Origin: CAWJEL01 sp964647255
Lineage (GTDB): Bacteria; Chloroflexota; Anaerolineae; CG2-30-64-16
DNA length: 64,000 bases
NCBI GenBank assembly: GCA_964647255.1
Contig: CAZYGI010000014.1
Location: 1 to 64,000 of the forward strand
Direction of reading: 5' to 3'
Shown here: positions 1-6,590 of the stretch, in pieces
Numbering within the stretch: position 1 is the stretch's first letter
Layout: each line of letters starts with the position of its first letter
Notes under the pieces: model-generated
Told to the model about the DNA's origin: nothing
Seen by the model: only the letters and a program-made list of their open reading frames with translations
Databases searched by the model: none
Position numbers and translations under genes: made by a program

Positions 1-158
1 AGTACTTCCAGCCCAATAATCTCTGGAGCGACTACACGCCGCTGGTCAGCGTGACCGTGGGCGGCACTGTCACGCCGACACCGACCGTCACACCGACGAG
101 CACGCCTGGTCCCGCGGCGCGCATCTTTCTGCCGCTGGTGCTGGTGGGCGGACGATAG
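1..158 (+). CDS. C-terminal tail of a secreted/surface protein (partial)
   Basis: Only the last 51 residues are in the window. The reading frame is open from base 3 and stops with TAG at 156-158. The visible part ends a folded domain (YFQPNNLWSDYTPL), runs into a Pro/Thr-rich linker (TPTPTVTPTSTPGP) and closes with RIFLPLVLVGGR. A Thr-Pro linker followed by a short hydrophobic (I/Y)FLPLV tail is a recurring ending of exported proteins in Chloroflexota genomes, so I infer a secreted or surface-displayed protein whose catalytic part lies upstream. The function cannot be told from what is left. Confidence 0.7.
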   Translation, partial: YFQPNNLWSDYTPLVSVTVGGTVTPTPTVTPTSTPGPAARIFLPLVLVGGR

Positions 159-219
159 ACAATCACATAGCCTTCGATGATATGAGCCCCGGTTGATGGC
201 CAGGCGCCAATTCACACTC

Positions 220-247
220 TTGACATCCGCCGCGTCGCCGCTATACT
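220..247 (+). promoter_or_regulatory. Sigma-70-type promoter of the PIG-L gene
   Basis: TTGACA at 220-225 and TATACT at 242-247 with a 16-base spacer form a near-consensus housekeeping promoter. Transcription would begin near 254, about 45 bases before the ATG at 298, which has a purine-rich GGGAGATAGAG sequence in front of it. Confidence 0.75.
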
Positions 248-297
248 ACTTGCACGATGTGGCTGGCCCAGCCGCCGGCCTTGCAGGGAGATAGAGT

Positions 298-1182
298 ATG
301 GGTCTTGAACCGATCTGGGCGCTGGCTGCGACGCCACCGCCGCCAGGCCAGCGCGTGCTGCTGGCCGCGTTCGCCCACCCGGACGATGAGGCGTTCGGCA
401 CCGGGGGCACGCTGGCGCGCTACGCCGCGGACGGCGCAGATGTCACCCTGGTGTGCGCCACGCGCGGGGAGGCAGGCGAAATCGCCGAAGGGGTGGATGC
501 GACGCCGGAGACGTTGGGCGCGGTGCGCGAAGGGGAGCTGCGCTGCGCCGCCGACACGATGGGCGTGAAGCGGCTGATCTTTCTCGGCTACCGCGATTCG
601 GGCATGGCCGGCACGCCGGAGAACGCCGATCCGCGCGCCTACGTCAACGCGCCGGCCGAGGAAGTCGTGGCGCGGTTGGTCGGCATCATCCGAGAGGTCA
701 AGCCGCAGGTCGTGGTCACGTTCGAGCCCAACGGCGGCTACGGCCACCCGGATCACATCGCCATCCACCGACACACCGTGGCCGCGTTCCACGCCGCGGC
801 CGATCCGGCGCGCTATCCCAAACAGGGGCCGGCCTGGCAGGCGAGCCGGCTCTTCTACACCGCCATCCCGCGCTCCTTCTTCCGCGGGATGCGCGACGAG
901 ATGGCCGCCATCGGGCTCGACCCCGGCATGCTGAACGGTTTCGATCTGGAGAACCGGGGCTGGCCCGACGAGCTGGTTCACGCCGCGATTGATGTGTCCG
1001 CGACGGTGGATGCGAAATGGGCGGCGCTGGAGTGCCACCGCACGCAGTTCGGCCCGGCCAACCTGTTCCGCCGCCTGCCAGAGCCGTTGGTGAAGCGTGG
1101 CATGAGCGTGGAACACTTCGCGCTCGCCTGGCCCGAACCCGCGCCGGGGTTGCGCTTGGCTGATCTTTTCGCGGGTCTATGA
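298..1182 (+). CDS. PIG-L/LmbE family N-deacetylase
   Basis: A 294-residue protein of the PIG-L family, zinc-dependent enzymes that remove N-acetyl groups from N-acetylglucosaminyl conjugates (MshB, BshB, GlcNAc-PI deacetylase). The zinc-binding signature HPDDE is at residues 27-31, inside a Rossmann-like start (VLLAAFAHPDDEAFG). The second signature, GYGHPDHIAIHRHT, is near residue 142. The length is normal for the family. No signal peptide is visible, so it is probably cytoplasmic. It stands alone behind its own promoter and is followed by a long hairpin. The substrate is unknown: a thiol cofactor precursor, a glycan or a toxic N-acyl compound are all possible. Confidence 0.9.
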   Translation: MGLEPIWALAATPPPPGQRVLLAAFAHPDDEAFGTGGTLARYAADGADVTLVCATRGEAGEIAEGVDATPETLGAVREGELRCAADTMGVKRLIFLGYRDSGMAGTPENADPRAYVNAPAEEVVARLVGIIREVKPQVVVTFEPNGGYGHPDHIAIHRHTVAAFHAAADPARYPKQGPAWQASRLFYTAIPRSFFRGMRDEMAAIGLDPGMLNGFDLENRGWPDELVHAAIDVSATVDAKWAALECHRTQFGPANLFRRLPEPLVKRGMSVEHFALAWPEPAPGLRLADLFAGL

Positions 1183-1185
1183 AAA

Positions 1186-1224
1186 AGGTGTGTCCTGGCC
1201 GGCTCCGCCGGCTAGGACACACCT
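1186..1224. terminator. Bidirectional hairpin terminator between convergent genes
   Basis: A 17-base arm at 1186-1202 pairs with 1208-1224 around a 5-base loop, with a single G-U pair. It lies 3 bases after the PIG-L stop and 27 bases after the end of the convergent minus-strand operon, so it can serve both. A short A-run precedes it (U-run for the minus-strand transcript); there is no long T-tract on the plus side. Confidence 0.75.
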
Positions 1225-1251
1225 CCAGACATGACAGCCGGTATTGTCGTC

Positions 1252-1524
1252 CTACTTGTGACGCGTGAGCACGTTGACGACCACCAGCAGCGCGACCGCG
1301 CCCAACACCGAGACGATGAAAGCCGTCACGTTCCAGCCGACGTTCAGGGTGCGGCCGGTGAGCAAGTTATAGCCCCACCCGCCGATGAACGCGCCGATCA
1401 CGCCGACGATCACGTTGGTGAGGCACCCCGGCCGGCGGCCGGTCAGCCGGCTGGCGATCCAGCCGGCCAGCGCGCCGAAGACAATCCACGATAGCCAGCC
1501 CAGGTTCGAGTTAATCACGCCCAT
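1252..1524 (-). CDS. GlsB/YeaQ/YmgE family stress membrane protein
   Basis: A 90-residue protein with three hydrophobic segments and the Gly-rich pattern of the transglycosylase-associated (YeaQ/YmgE) family: GALAGWIASRLTG, then GCLTNVIVGVIGAFIGG, then a final helix ending NVLTRHK. These small inner-membrane proteins are typically stress-induced, but their biochemical role is unknown. It is the last gene of the minus-strand envelope operon, 20 bases after the SPFH gene, and is followed by the shared hairpin at 1186-1224. Confidence 0.85.
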   Translation of the reverse strand: MGVINSNLGWLSWIVFGALAGWIASRLTGRRPGCLTNVIVGVIGAFIGGWGYNLLTGRTLNVGWNVTAFIVSVLGAVALLVVVNVLTRHK

Positions 1525-1544
1525 AAGGCACCCCCCTCACGCGC

Positions 1545-2618
1545 TTACTCCGCAAGAAAATCGTCGAGCGCCTTCTTGCCGATCCGGTAAGCGCTGCCGA
1601 TCTTCTTGGCTTTGACCTGGCCGGACGAGATGAGCCCTTCGACATCGGCCTCGCTGACGCGCATGTAGGCCGCGGCCTCGGCCAGGGTCATCACCTCGGG
1701 CGCGGCAGCCGCCGCACTGTCCGCCGCCGGCGCAGAGGCTGCTTGTTGCCCTTGCATTGCGCTGGCCATCGCCTGGCTGATCATGCCCGCCATACCGGCG
1801 CCCATGCCCATGCCCGCGCCCAGGCCGACGCCTGTGCCGGTCGCGCTGCCCGCCTCACCGCCCGCGGCGGCCGCGTCGCGCATGGACTTTGCCGCTTGAT
1901 ACTGCATGTACTTGCCCATGTCGCCGATGGCGCCCATCGCGGCCCGCTCGTCAATGGCCTTCTGGGTTTCTTCGGTCGGGCTGACGCTGCCCAGGAACAT
2001 CTGCTTCAGGGTGATGCCGAGGGACTCGAAATCGTCGGCGACCTTGGCCTTGATGGCCGCGCTAAACTCATCAAACTTGGCGGGCAGGTCGAAGAGGCTA
2101 ACCTGCTGCTCGCCCAGGAGGTCCGTCAGCCGGCTGATGATGATCCCGCGCAGATAATCCTCGATCTGGCTGGTCTGGTACAGGCCCTGGGTGCCGACGA
2201 TCTTGGTGACGAACAGTTGCGGGTCGCTGATCGCCATGGAATAACGGCCGTTTGCGCGCAGCCGGGCCAGCCCCAGGTCCTTGTCGCGCAGGGCGATGGG
2301 CTCGGGCGTGCCCCACTTCATGTCGATGAAGTCCCGCATGTTGACGAAATAAATCTCAGCCGTGAACGGCGTCTGGCCGCGGGTGGCAAGCTGGATCAGG
2401 TTGATCAAAAGCGGGATGTTGGCCGTGGTGATCGTGTGGCGGCCGGGGCCAAACGTGTCCAACGCCTTGCCATCACGGTAGAAGACCGCGGCCTGGTTCT
2501 CGCGCACCACCACCTGGGAGCCGATGCGGAAGTCGCCGCTGCCGGTCTCGGGCACGCGATAGACCATCTGATTCAAGGCCTGATCGGGGGCCTGGACAAC
2601 ATCAATGATACGAGCCAT
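1545..2618 (-). CDS. SPFH-domain protein with C-terminal excisionase-type HTH
   Basis: A 357-residue protein. Residues about 10-235 are an SPFH/band-7 domain of the bacterial YdjI/'virion core'-like type, a membrane-associated scaffold fold. A Gly/Ala/Met-rich flexible stretch follows (about 245-305). The last 49 residues (from VMTLAEAAAYMRVS) form an excisionase/MerR-like winged helix, which usually binds DNA and here may bind protein or nucleic acid. There is no signal peptide. A good ribosome-binding site (AGGAGG) precedes the ATG. It sits 42 bases after the helical-protein gene in the same operon. I infer a membrane-stress scaffold that may also sense or report; the fusion to an HTH is noteworthy. 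Confidence 0.85.
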   Translation of the reverse strand: MARIIDVVQAPDQALNQMVYRVPETGSGDFRIGSQVVVRENQAAVFYRDGKALDTFGPGRHTITTANIPLLINLIQLATRGQTPFTAEIYFVNMRDFIDMKWGTPEPIALRDKDLGLARLRANGRYSMAISDPQLFVTKIVGTQGLYQTSQIEDYLRGIIISRLTDLLGEQQVSLFDLPAKFDEFSAAIKAKVADDFESLGITLKQMFLGSVSPTEETQKAIDERAAMGAIGDMGKYMQYQAAKSMRDAAAAGGEAGSATGTGVGLGAGMGMGAGMAGMISQAMASAMQGQQAASAPAADSAAAAAPEVMTLAEAAAYMRVSEADVEGLISSGQVKAKKIGSAYRIGKKALDDFLAE

Positions 2619-2660
2619 GTTAATCCTCCTGGAAGATGTTCGGTTCTAGCCGGTCACGTC

Positions 2661-3182
2661 TCATTCGCCGGCGTTCTGAATGACGTCAGCGCGGCGGGCA
2701 AACGTGTCGTTGAGCCCGTTCACCGCGGCGCCGACCGCGGCCAGGGCCTCTTTGATGCCTTCGTTGGCCTGCACGGCCTTGTCCAGGCCGGCGATCACCT
2801 CGTCCAGCCCGCCCACCTGCTCAAAGAGCGCCTGATCGAACTGGGTGAGCTGATCCAGCTCCGCCTCCTTGACGCGGTTGAGGCCGAAGAGCGGCGCGTA
2901 GCCGTAGGAGGCCGTCTTGACCCGGTCAATGAACAACTGGAGCCGGCCGACGACCCGCTCCATATCGTCCACCCACAGGATGCCGCCGGAGCTGAGCAGG
3001 TCATTCTGCAGCGCGGTCAATTTCGAGCGGCGGCTGACCAGGCGCTGCGCCAGCGCGGTGCGCACCTGTTTGTCGGCATCCCGGCGCATCTCCTTCTCGC
3101 GGTACCCCTTGATGCCCGGCAGCCCGGAAATCAGCTTCTCAACGCTGCCCATCTGGGCCTTCGCTTTTTCGATCGGATCCAT
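2661..3182 (-). CDS. Conserved helical protein linked to the SPFH gene, function unknown
   Basis: A 173-residue, mostly helical, charged protein without signal peptide or membrane segment. The N-terminal half is basic (KGYREKEMRRDADKQVR) and could bind membrane or nucleic acid. The C-terminal half (about 105-165) is an amphipathic region rich in Gln, Asp and Leu (LDQLTQFDQALFEQVGGLDEVIAGLD) likely to form a coiled coil. A GGAGG-like site precedes the ATG. It is the immediate upstream partner of the SPFH gene, and the coiled coil suggests a physical partner of it. No family name is recognised. Confidence 0.7.
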   Translation of the reverse strand: MDPIEKAKAQMGSVEKLISGLPGIKGYREKEMRRDADKQVRTALAQRLVSRRSKLTALQNDLLSSGGILWVDDMERVVGRLQLFIDRVKTASYGYAPLFGLNRVKEAELDQLTQFDQALFEQVGGLDEVIAGLDKAVQANEGIKEALAAVGAAVNGLNDTFARRADVIQNAGE

Positions 3183-3258
3183 GTTTCCTCCCTGTAGCTT
3201 GCAATCTGATGGGATGTCGTGGGCGGCAAGGCCGCTCGCAACACCTGTTTATCGGACG

Positions 3259-3693
3259 TTAATGTCGCATCAGCGTCGTCACGGCCGGCAGACGGTTGAG
3301 CATCCACACCCCCAACGGCAGGCCGATGATGGAGACGCAGAACAGCCAGCCCAGCAGCGCCCAGATCAGGCTGAACCAGAAGCCGATCAGGATGAAGTAG
3401 AGCGCGCGCAGCAGGAACGGCGGCTGCGGCACCCCTTCAGTGCGCCATTCGATCGTTCCGCCCCCTTGCGCCTCGGCCACGGCGTAGGAGCGCGGCGTCC
3501 GCAAGGTGAGCACCAACGGCACCCGGTTCAGCATGAACAGCCCGAGCGGCATGCCGATGATCGTCAGATTCAGAAGCCACGCTGCCACGATCCAATACAG
3601 CGTGACGTGCCAACCGATCAAGAAGAACCACAGCACCCGCAGGATGAACGGGAACTGATCTTCCTGACGAACGTAAGACTTCGCAGATGTCAT
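3259..3693 (-). CDS. YccF-domain inner membrane protein
   Basis: A 144-residue membrane protein built from two copies of the YccF (DUF307) motif, at about residues 13-70 and 88-140. Each has a hydrophobic hairpin with LxxIGMPLGLFMLNRVP or VSIIGLPLGVWMLNRLP. About four membrane helices are expected. The family has no proven biochemical role but often lies beside envelope-stress genes, as here. It is followed by the helical and SPFH genes and preceded by the zinc-ribbon gene, all on the minus strand. Confidence 0.85.
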   Translation of the reverse strand: MTSAKSYVRQEDQFPFILRVLWFFLIGWHVTLYWIVAAWLLNLTIIGMPLGLFMLNRVPLVLTLRTPRSYAVAEAQGGGTIEWRTEGVPQPPFLLRALYFILIGFWFSLIWALLGWLFCVSIIGLPLGVWMLNRLPAVTTLMRH

Positions 3694-3708
3694 TCACTAC
3701 ACTCCCAA

Positions 3709-3736
3709 CCAGTAACCAGCAACGAGTAACCAGTAA
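3709..3736. repeat. Heptanucleotide tandem repeat, CCAGTAA type
   Basis: Four degenerate 7-base units with consensus CCAGTAA lie in the short gap between the YccF start and the end of the zinc-ribbon gene. It shares the 7-base period with the other tandem repeats of this window but has a different unit sequence. Confidence 0.75.
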
Positions 3737-3742
3737 CCAACC

Positions 3743-4261
3743 TCAACTTGCCAGGAACACTTCCGACCCACAGAACGGGCATTTGATGACGCCCTTGCCC
3801 GCCAGCTCCAATTCGCCGCCGCAGTTGGGGCACTTGCGGTCGGCTTTCATCTCAGCGGCCTGCTTGGAGTAGAGCATCCCGTCCTTCCAGTTGATCGCGC
3901 CGCTGAACAGGTTCTTGCCCACCAGGTCACGCACCATCTCCTCAACGCGATCCATCGGTGCGCCCAGCTCCAGCGCCACCTCTGACAGCGACACTTTGCC
4001 CTGCGCCAACACCATGTTCAGGATCTTCTTCTGCTTGGCGATCTCGACAAACTCGGCGGTCTCCTGCCGGCCTTTCGTCAGCAGATAGAGCCCGCCGCCG
4101 CCCAGCGGCAGCACGAACACCAACAACACCAAGAGCATCCCCAGGGCTTTCCCTCCGGCCCCAGTCGTCGGCTCGGCGATCAGCCAGACGATAGATGCCA
4201 ACAAGACCACAATGGCAATCGCAATCAGAATCGCCCCGATCGTTCGACCATGTCCTGGCAT
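3743..4261 (-). CDS. Membrane protein with winged-helix and C-terminal zinc ribbon
   Basis: Start set at the ATG ending at 4261, which has a near-perfect AAGGAGGT site 7 bases upstream; a longer frame to 4318 lacks one. The 172-residue product has two N-terminal membrane helices (about 8-60), a PCI/winged-helix-like segment (about 75-130, ILNMVLAQGKVSLSEVALEL) and a four-Cys zinc ribbon near the C-terminus (CPNCGG...CPFC). The layout suggests a membrane-tethered cytoplasmic adaptor. It belongs to the envelope operon, between DUF2207 and YccF. The exact function is not known. Confidence 0.8.
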   Translation of the reverse strand: MPGHGRTIGAILIAIAIVVLLASIVWLIAEPTTGAGGKALGMLLVLLVFVLPLGGGGLYLLTKGRQETAEFVEIAKQKKILNMVLAQGKVSLSEVALELGAPMDRVEEMVRDLVGKNLFSGAINWKDGMLYSKQAAEMKADRKCPNCGGELELAGKGVIKCPFCGSEVFLAS

Positions 4262-4305
4262 GAGTGTTACCTCCTTATCATGACCATGGAGTTGAGTTGT
4301 CCGGT

Positions 4306-4354
4306 GACGATGGACCATTGACCATCAGGCGTGGTCCATCGTCTATCGGCCGTC
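4306..4354. repeat. Heptanucleotide tandem repeat, CGTCYNT type, at the DUF2207 stop
   Basis: Seven 7-base units (GACCATT, GACCATC, GTCCATC, GTCTATC and variants) fill the gap between the DUF2207 and zinc-ribbon genes. The array touches the DUF2207 stop codon at 4353-4355. The first units are roughly inverted relative to the last ones, so the transcript can form a hairpin. Confidence 0.75.
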
Positions 4355-6323
4355 ATCCGAAACTGCTGCCGCCGCCACCACCGCCGCCGCCGGAGAACCC
4401 GCCGCCGCCGGAGAACCCACCGCCGGAGAAGCCGCCCCCGCCGCCGGAGAACCCACCGCCGCCGCTGGGCGCCGGCGCGCTGGTCAAGGTGGTGGATGCC
4501 TGGCTGAGCATCGTGCCCAGGCCGGCGCTCATGCTTGCCAGCGATGTGCCCATGCTGCGGGACATGCCATCCAACGACGGTCGTGAACCGCTGCCTTCGC
4601 TGGGCCGGGCCGAGGGCAGGCTCGGCGGCCGGCTGCCGCTGCTTCCCGCGCCGCCAGCACCCGACCAGCCGCTGCCGTAGTACGGCCTGGGCGAGTCGTA
4701 GGGGATCCACCAGGTCGGCGCCGGCATCGGGACGGACTCAAACTTGCGCATGAAGCTCCGCTCCAAGCCGAACGCAACCGCGTAGGGGAGGGAACGCTCA
4801 AAGATCGCGGCCGCGTCCTCGACCTTAGTGTACTTCTCCAGATTCTCAAGATAGCGCTTGAACGCCCGCCAGCGCGCCACCGCCTCAGACCCTTTTTCGG
4901 TGCGCCGGGGCATGAACCGCGCCAGGACGATCAGGCCGACGCCGATCACCGCGGCCCCCAGCGGCACGCAGAACACGGCGTTGGAGAAGTTCGCCAACAT
5001 GCCCACAAAGATGAAGCCGCCCACCAGCGCCAGGGCGAGGACCACCCCACCCAAACACCCGTAGGTCGTGCGCACCGTCTCGGGGTTGCGCTCGAAGTAA
5101 CCTTCCTGCACGACGGCGTCGTAAAGCTGCTTGCGGATCGTCGGAATCTCCGAGTAGAACTTGTTCTTTAGTTCCGACAGCTCGACCTCTTTGTCGCCGC
5201 CCTTGAAGATCTTGTTGATGAGGGTCTGCTCGTAGGTGCGCAGCGCGCCCGTGTATCCTGACTTGCGCCGATAGACGAAGTCGGAAGAAGACCCAATGCC
5301 CATGAACCCAGGGGTTTTCACCTCTTCGATCTCCAGGACGCCGCGCCGCGCCAGGTCGAGCAACGTCGCCAGAATGTCCTGCAGGTCGGCGCTCTCGTCA
5401 ATCAGCGTGCCGACCATCCCTGCGGGCATGTCCGAGGGCGGCTCAGGCAGATAATCGGCGACGAGGCCCACCGGATGATCGCGGCCCTTGCGATACCACC
5501 AGAGGTACAGCAGCACCGGCCCGCCGATCGCCAGCAGCCCACCCAACGACAGGAAGCCCAGGTTGAACACCGGTCCCCACCGCTGCTGGAACGCCTCTTG
5601 CTGTTGCTTGGCCGCTGCTGCGCTGTCGAGTTCTGACTGCCACGGCTGCGCCTGCCCGGCGACAATCCCGTGCGGCCACTCCGCGACGACCTCGACCTCC
5701 TCGCCGGACTGGATCGGCCCCTTCACTACGATCGTCGCGTCGCGCTGGCCGGGCTGGAAATTCGCCTGGCCTTCCTTGCCGTAGAGCCCGTAGTTGCTGA
5801 ACGTGCCGTCACCCGGCGCGTGCAGCGTGATGGTCGAAGTCTGGGTGGGGAACGGATTGCCTGACGGGATCGCCTTCCAGTCAAGCTGATCCACGCCGTT
5901 GGCCGGATAGTAGCGCAGCGCGCCGACCACGTCGTAGGTGATGACGATGGTGCGCCGCGAGTCGCTGCTCGGCGGGAAGTTGTACCGGATCTTGGTGTCG
6001 CCGCCCTCCTGCCAGACACGGTAGGTGTACGGTTCGTCCGTCTGTGCAAGCTGGTATTCCGAGCCGCCCAGCTCGCTCACCTTGACGTTCGTGATGCCGG
6101 AAAGCCGATTCATGGCGATGGCGCGCTGCCCGTAGCGGAACGTGCCGTTGGTGAACACCAGTTCCTGGGTCTCGGTCACGCGCAGGTCGCCGTTAAGCTG
6201 CGGCGCGAGGTCCACATCGTAACGCTGCCAGTAGAGCGTCTTATCTTGGGCCTGGGCCACGCCCCCGAAGGCCAGGACAAGCACGAAGATCAACATCACT
6301 ACGGAGAGCAACTTGCGGCTCAT
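4353..6323 (-). CDS. DUF2207 domain membrane protein with Gly-rich tail
   Basis: Start set at the ATG ending at 6323 (AAGGAG 7 bases upstream); it gives a clean signal peptide (residues 1-26, cleavage after VAQAQ). The mature 656-residue precursor has an extracytoplasmic beta-rich DUF2207 domain (about 27-230), a membrane helix (about 252-275), a cytoplasmic domain (about 300-420), two or three further helices (about 420-475) and a long Ser/Gly-rich tail ending in repeated GGGGFSGGG and SSFG. This architecture is typical of the family. The function is unknown; DUF2207 proteins are envelope proteins. It is the first gene of the minus-strand six-gene run. Confidence 0.88.
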   Translation of the reverse strand: MSRKLLSVVMLIFVLVLAFGGVAQAQDKTLYWQRYDVDLAPQLNGDLRVTETQELVFTNGTFRYGQRAIAMNRLSGITNVKVSELGGSEYQLAQTDEPYTYRVWQEGGDTKIRYNFPPSSDSRRTIVITYDVVGALRYYPANGVDQLDWKAIPSGNPFPTQTSTITLHAPGDGTFSNYGLYGKEGQANFQPGQRDATIVVKGPIQSGEEVEVVAEWPHGIVAGQAQPWQSELDSAAAAKQQQEAFQQRWGPVFNLGFLSLGGLLAIGGPVLLYLWWYRKGRDHPVGLVADYLPEPPSDMPAGMVGTLIDESADLQDILATLLDLARRGVLEIEEVKTPGFMGIGSSSDFVYRRKSGYTGALRTYEQTLINKIFKGGDKEVELSELKNKFYSEIPTIRKQLYDAVVQEGYFERNPETVRTTYGCLGGVVLALALVGGFIFVGMLANFSNAVFCVPLGAAVIGVGLIVLARFMPRRTEKGSEAVARWRAFKRYLENLEKYTKVEDAAAIFERSLPYAVAFGLERSFMRKFESVPMPAPTWWIPYDSPRPYYGSGWSGAGGAGSSGSRPPSLPSARPSEGSGSRPSLDGMSRSMGTSLASMSAGLGTMLSQASTTLTSAPAPSGGGGFSGGGGGFSGGGFSGGGGFSGGGGGGGGSSFG

Positions 6324-6539
6324 AGGCTGCTCCTTATCACACCACCGGAAATCTGCATACAAACACGTCGCCACTTTATCAAAGCATGATCCGCCCTGCC
6401 GGAATTCCGTCCGACAAGCGGCTGACAGACATGCAGCATTACGACAAATGCGGCGCGTCGGTTGCAGGTAGGTGTTGGGCCGATGATAGCACGGCCCGGA
6501 AGGGGTGTCAACCGGTTTGCGAGGATGGGAAGATGTTCT

Positions 6540-6578
6540 CGGTTTTTTCCGGGCGGCTGGGCCGCCCGGAAAAAACCG
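6540..6578. terminator. Perfect 18-bp hairpin after the amylopullulanase gene
   Basis: Arms 6540-6557 and 6561-6578 are perfectly complementary around a 3-base loop. Each arm contains a run of six T or A, so the hairpin has a GC core flanked by A-U pairs. It lies 13 bases after the amylopullulanase stop (minus strand). It is probably a terminator or 3'-end stabiliser; the T-run is inside the stem rather than behind it, so it is not a classical intrinsic terminator. Confidence 0.7.
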
Positions 6579-6590
6579 ATCCTGATTTGT

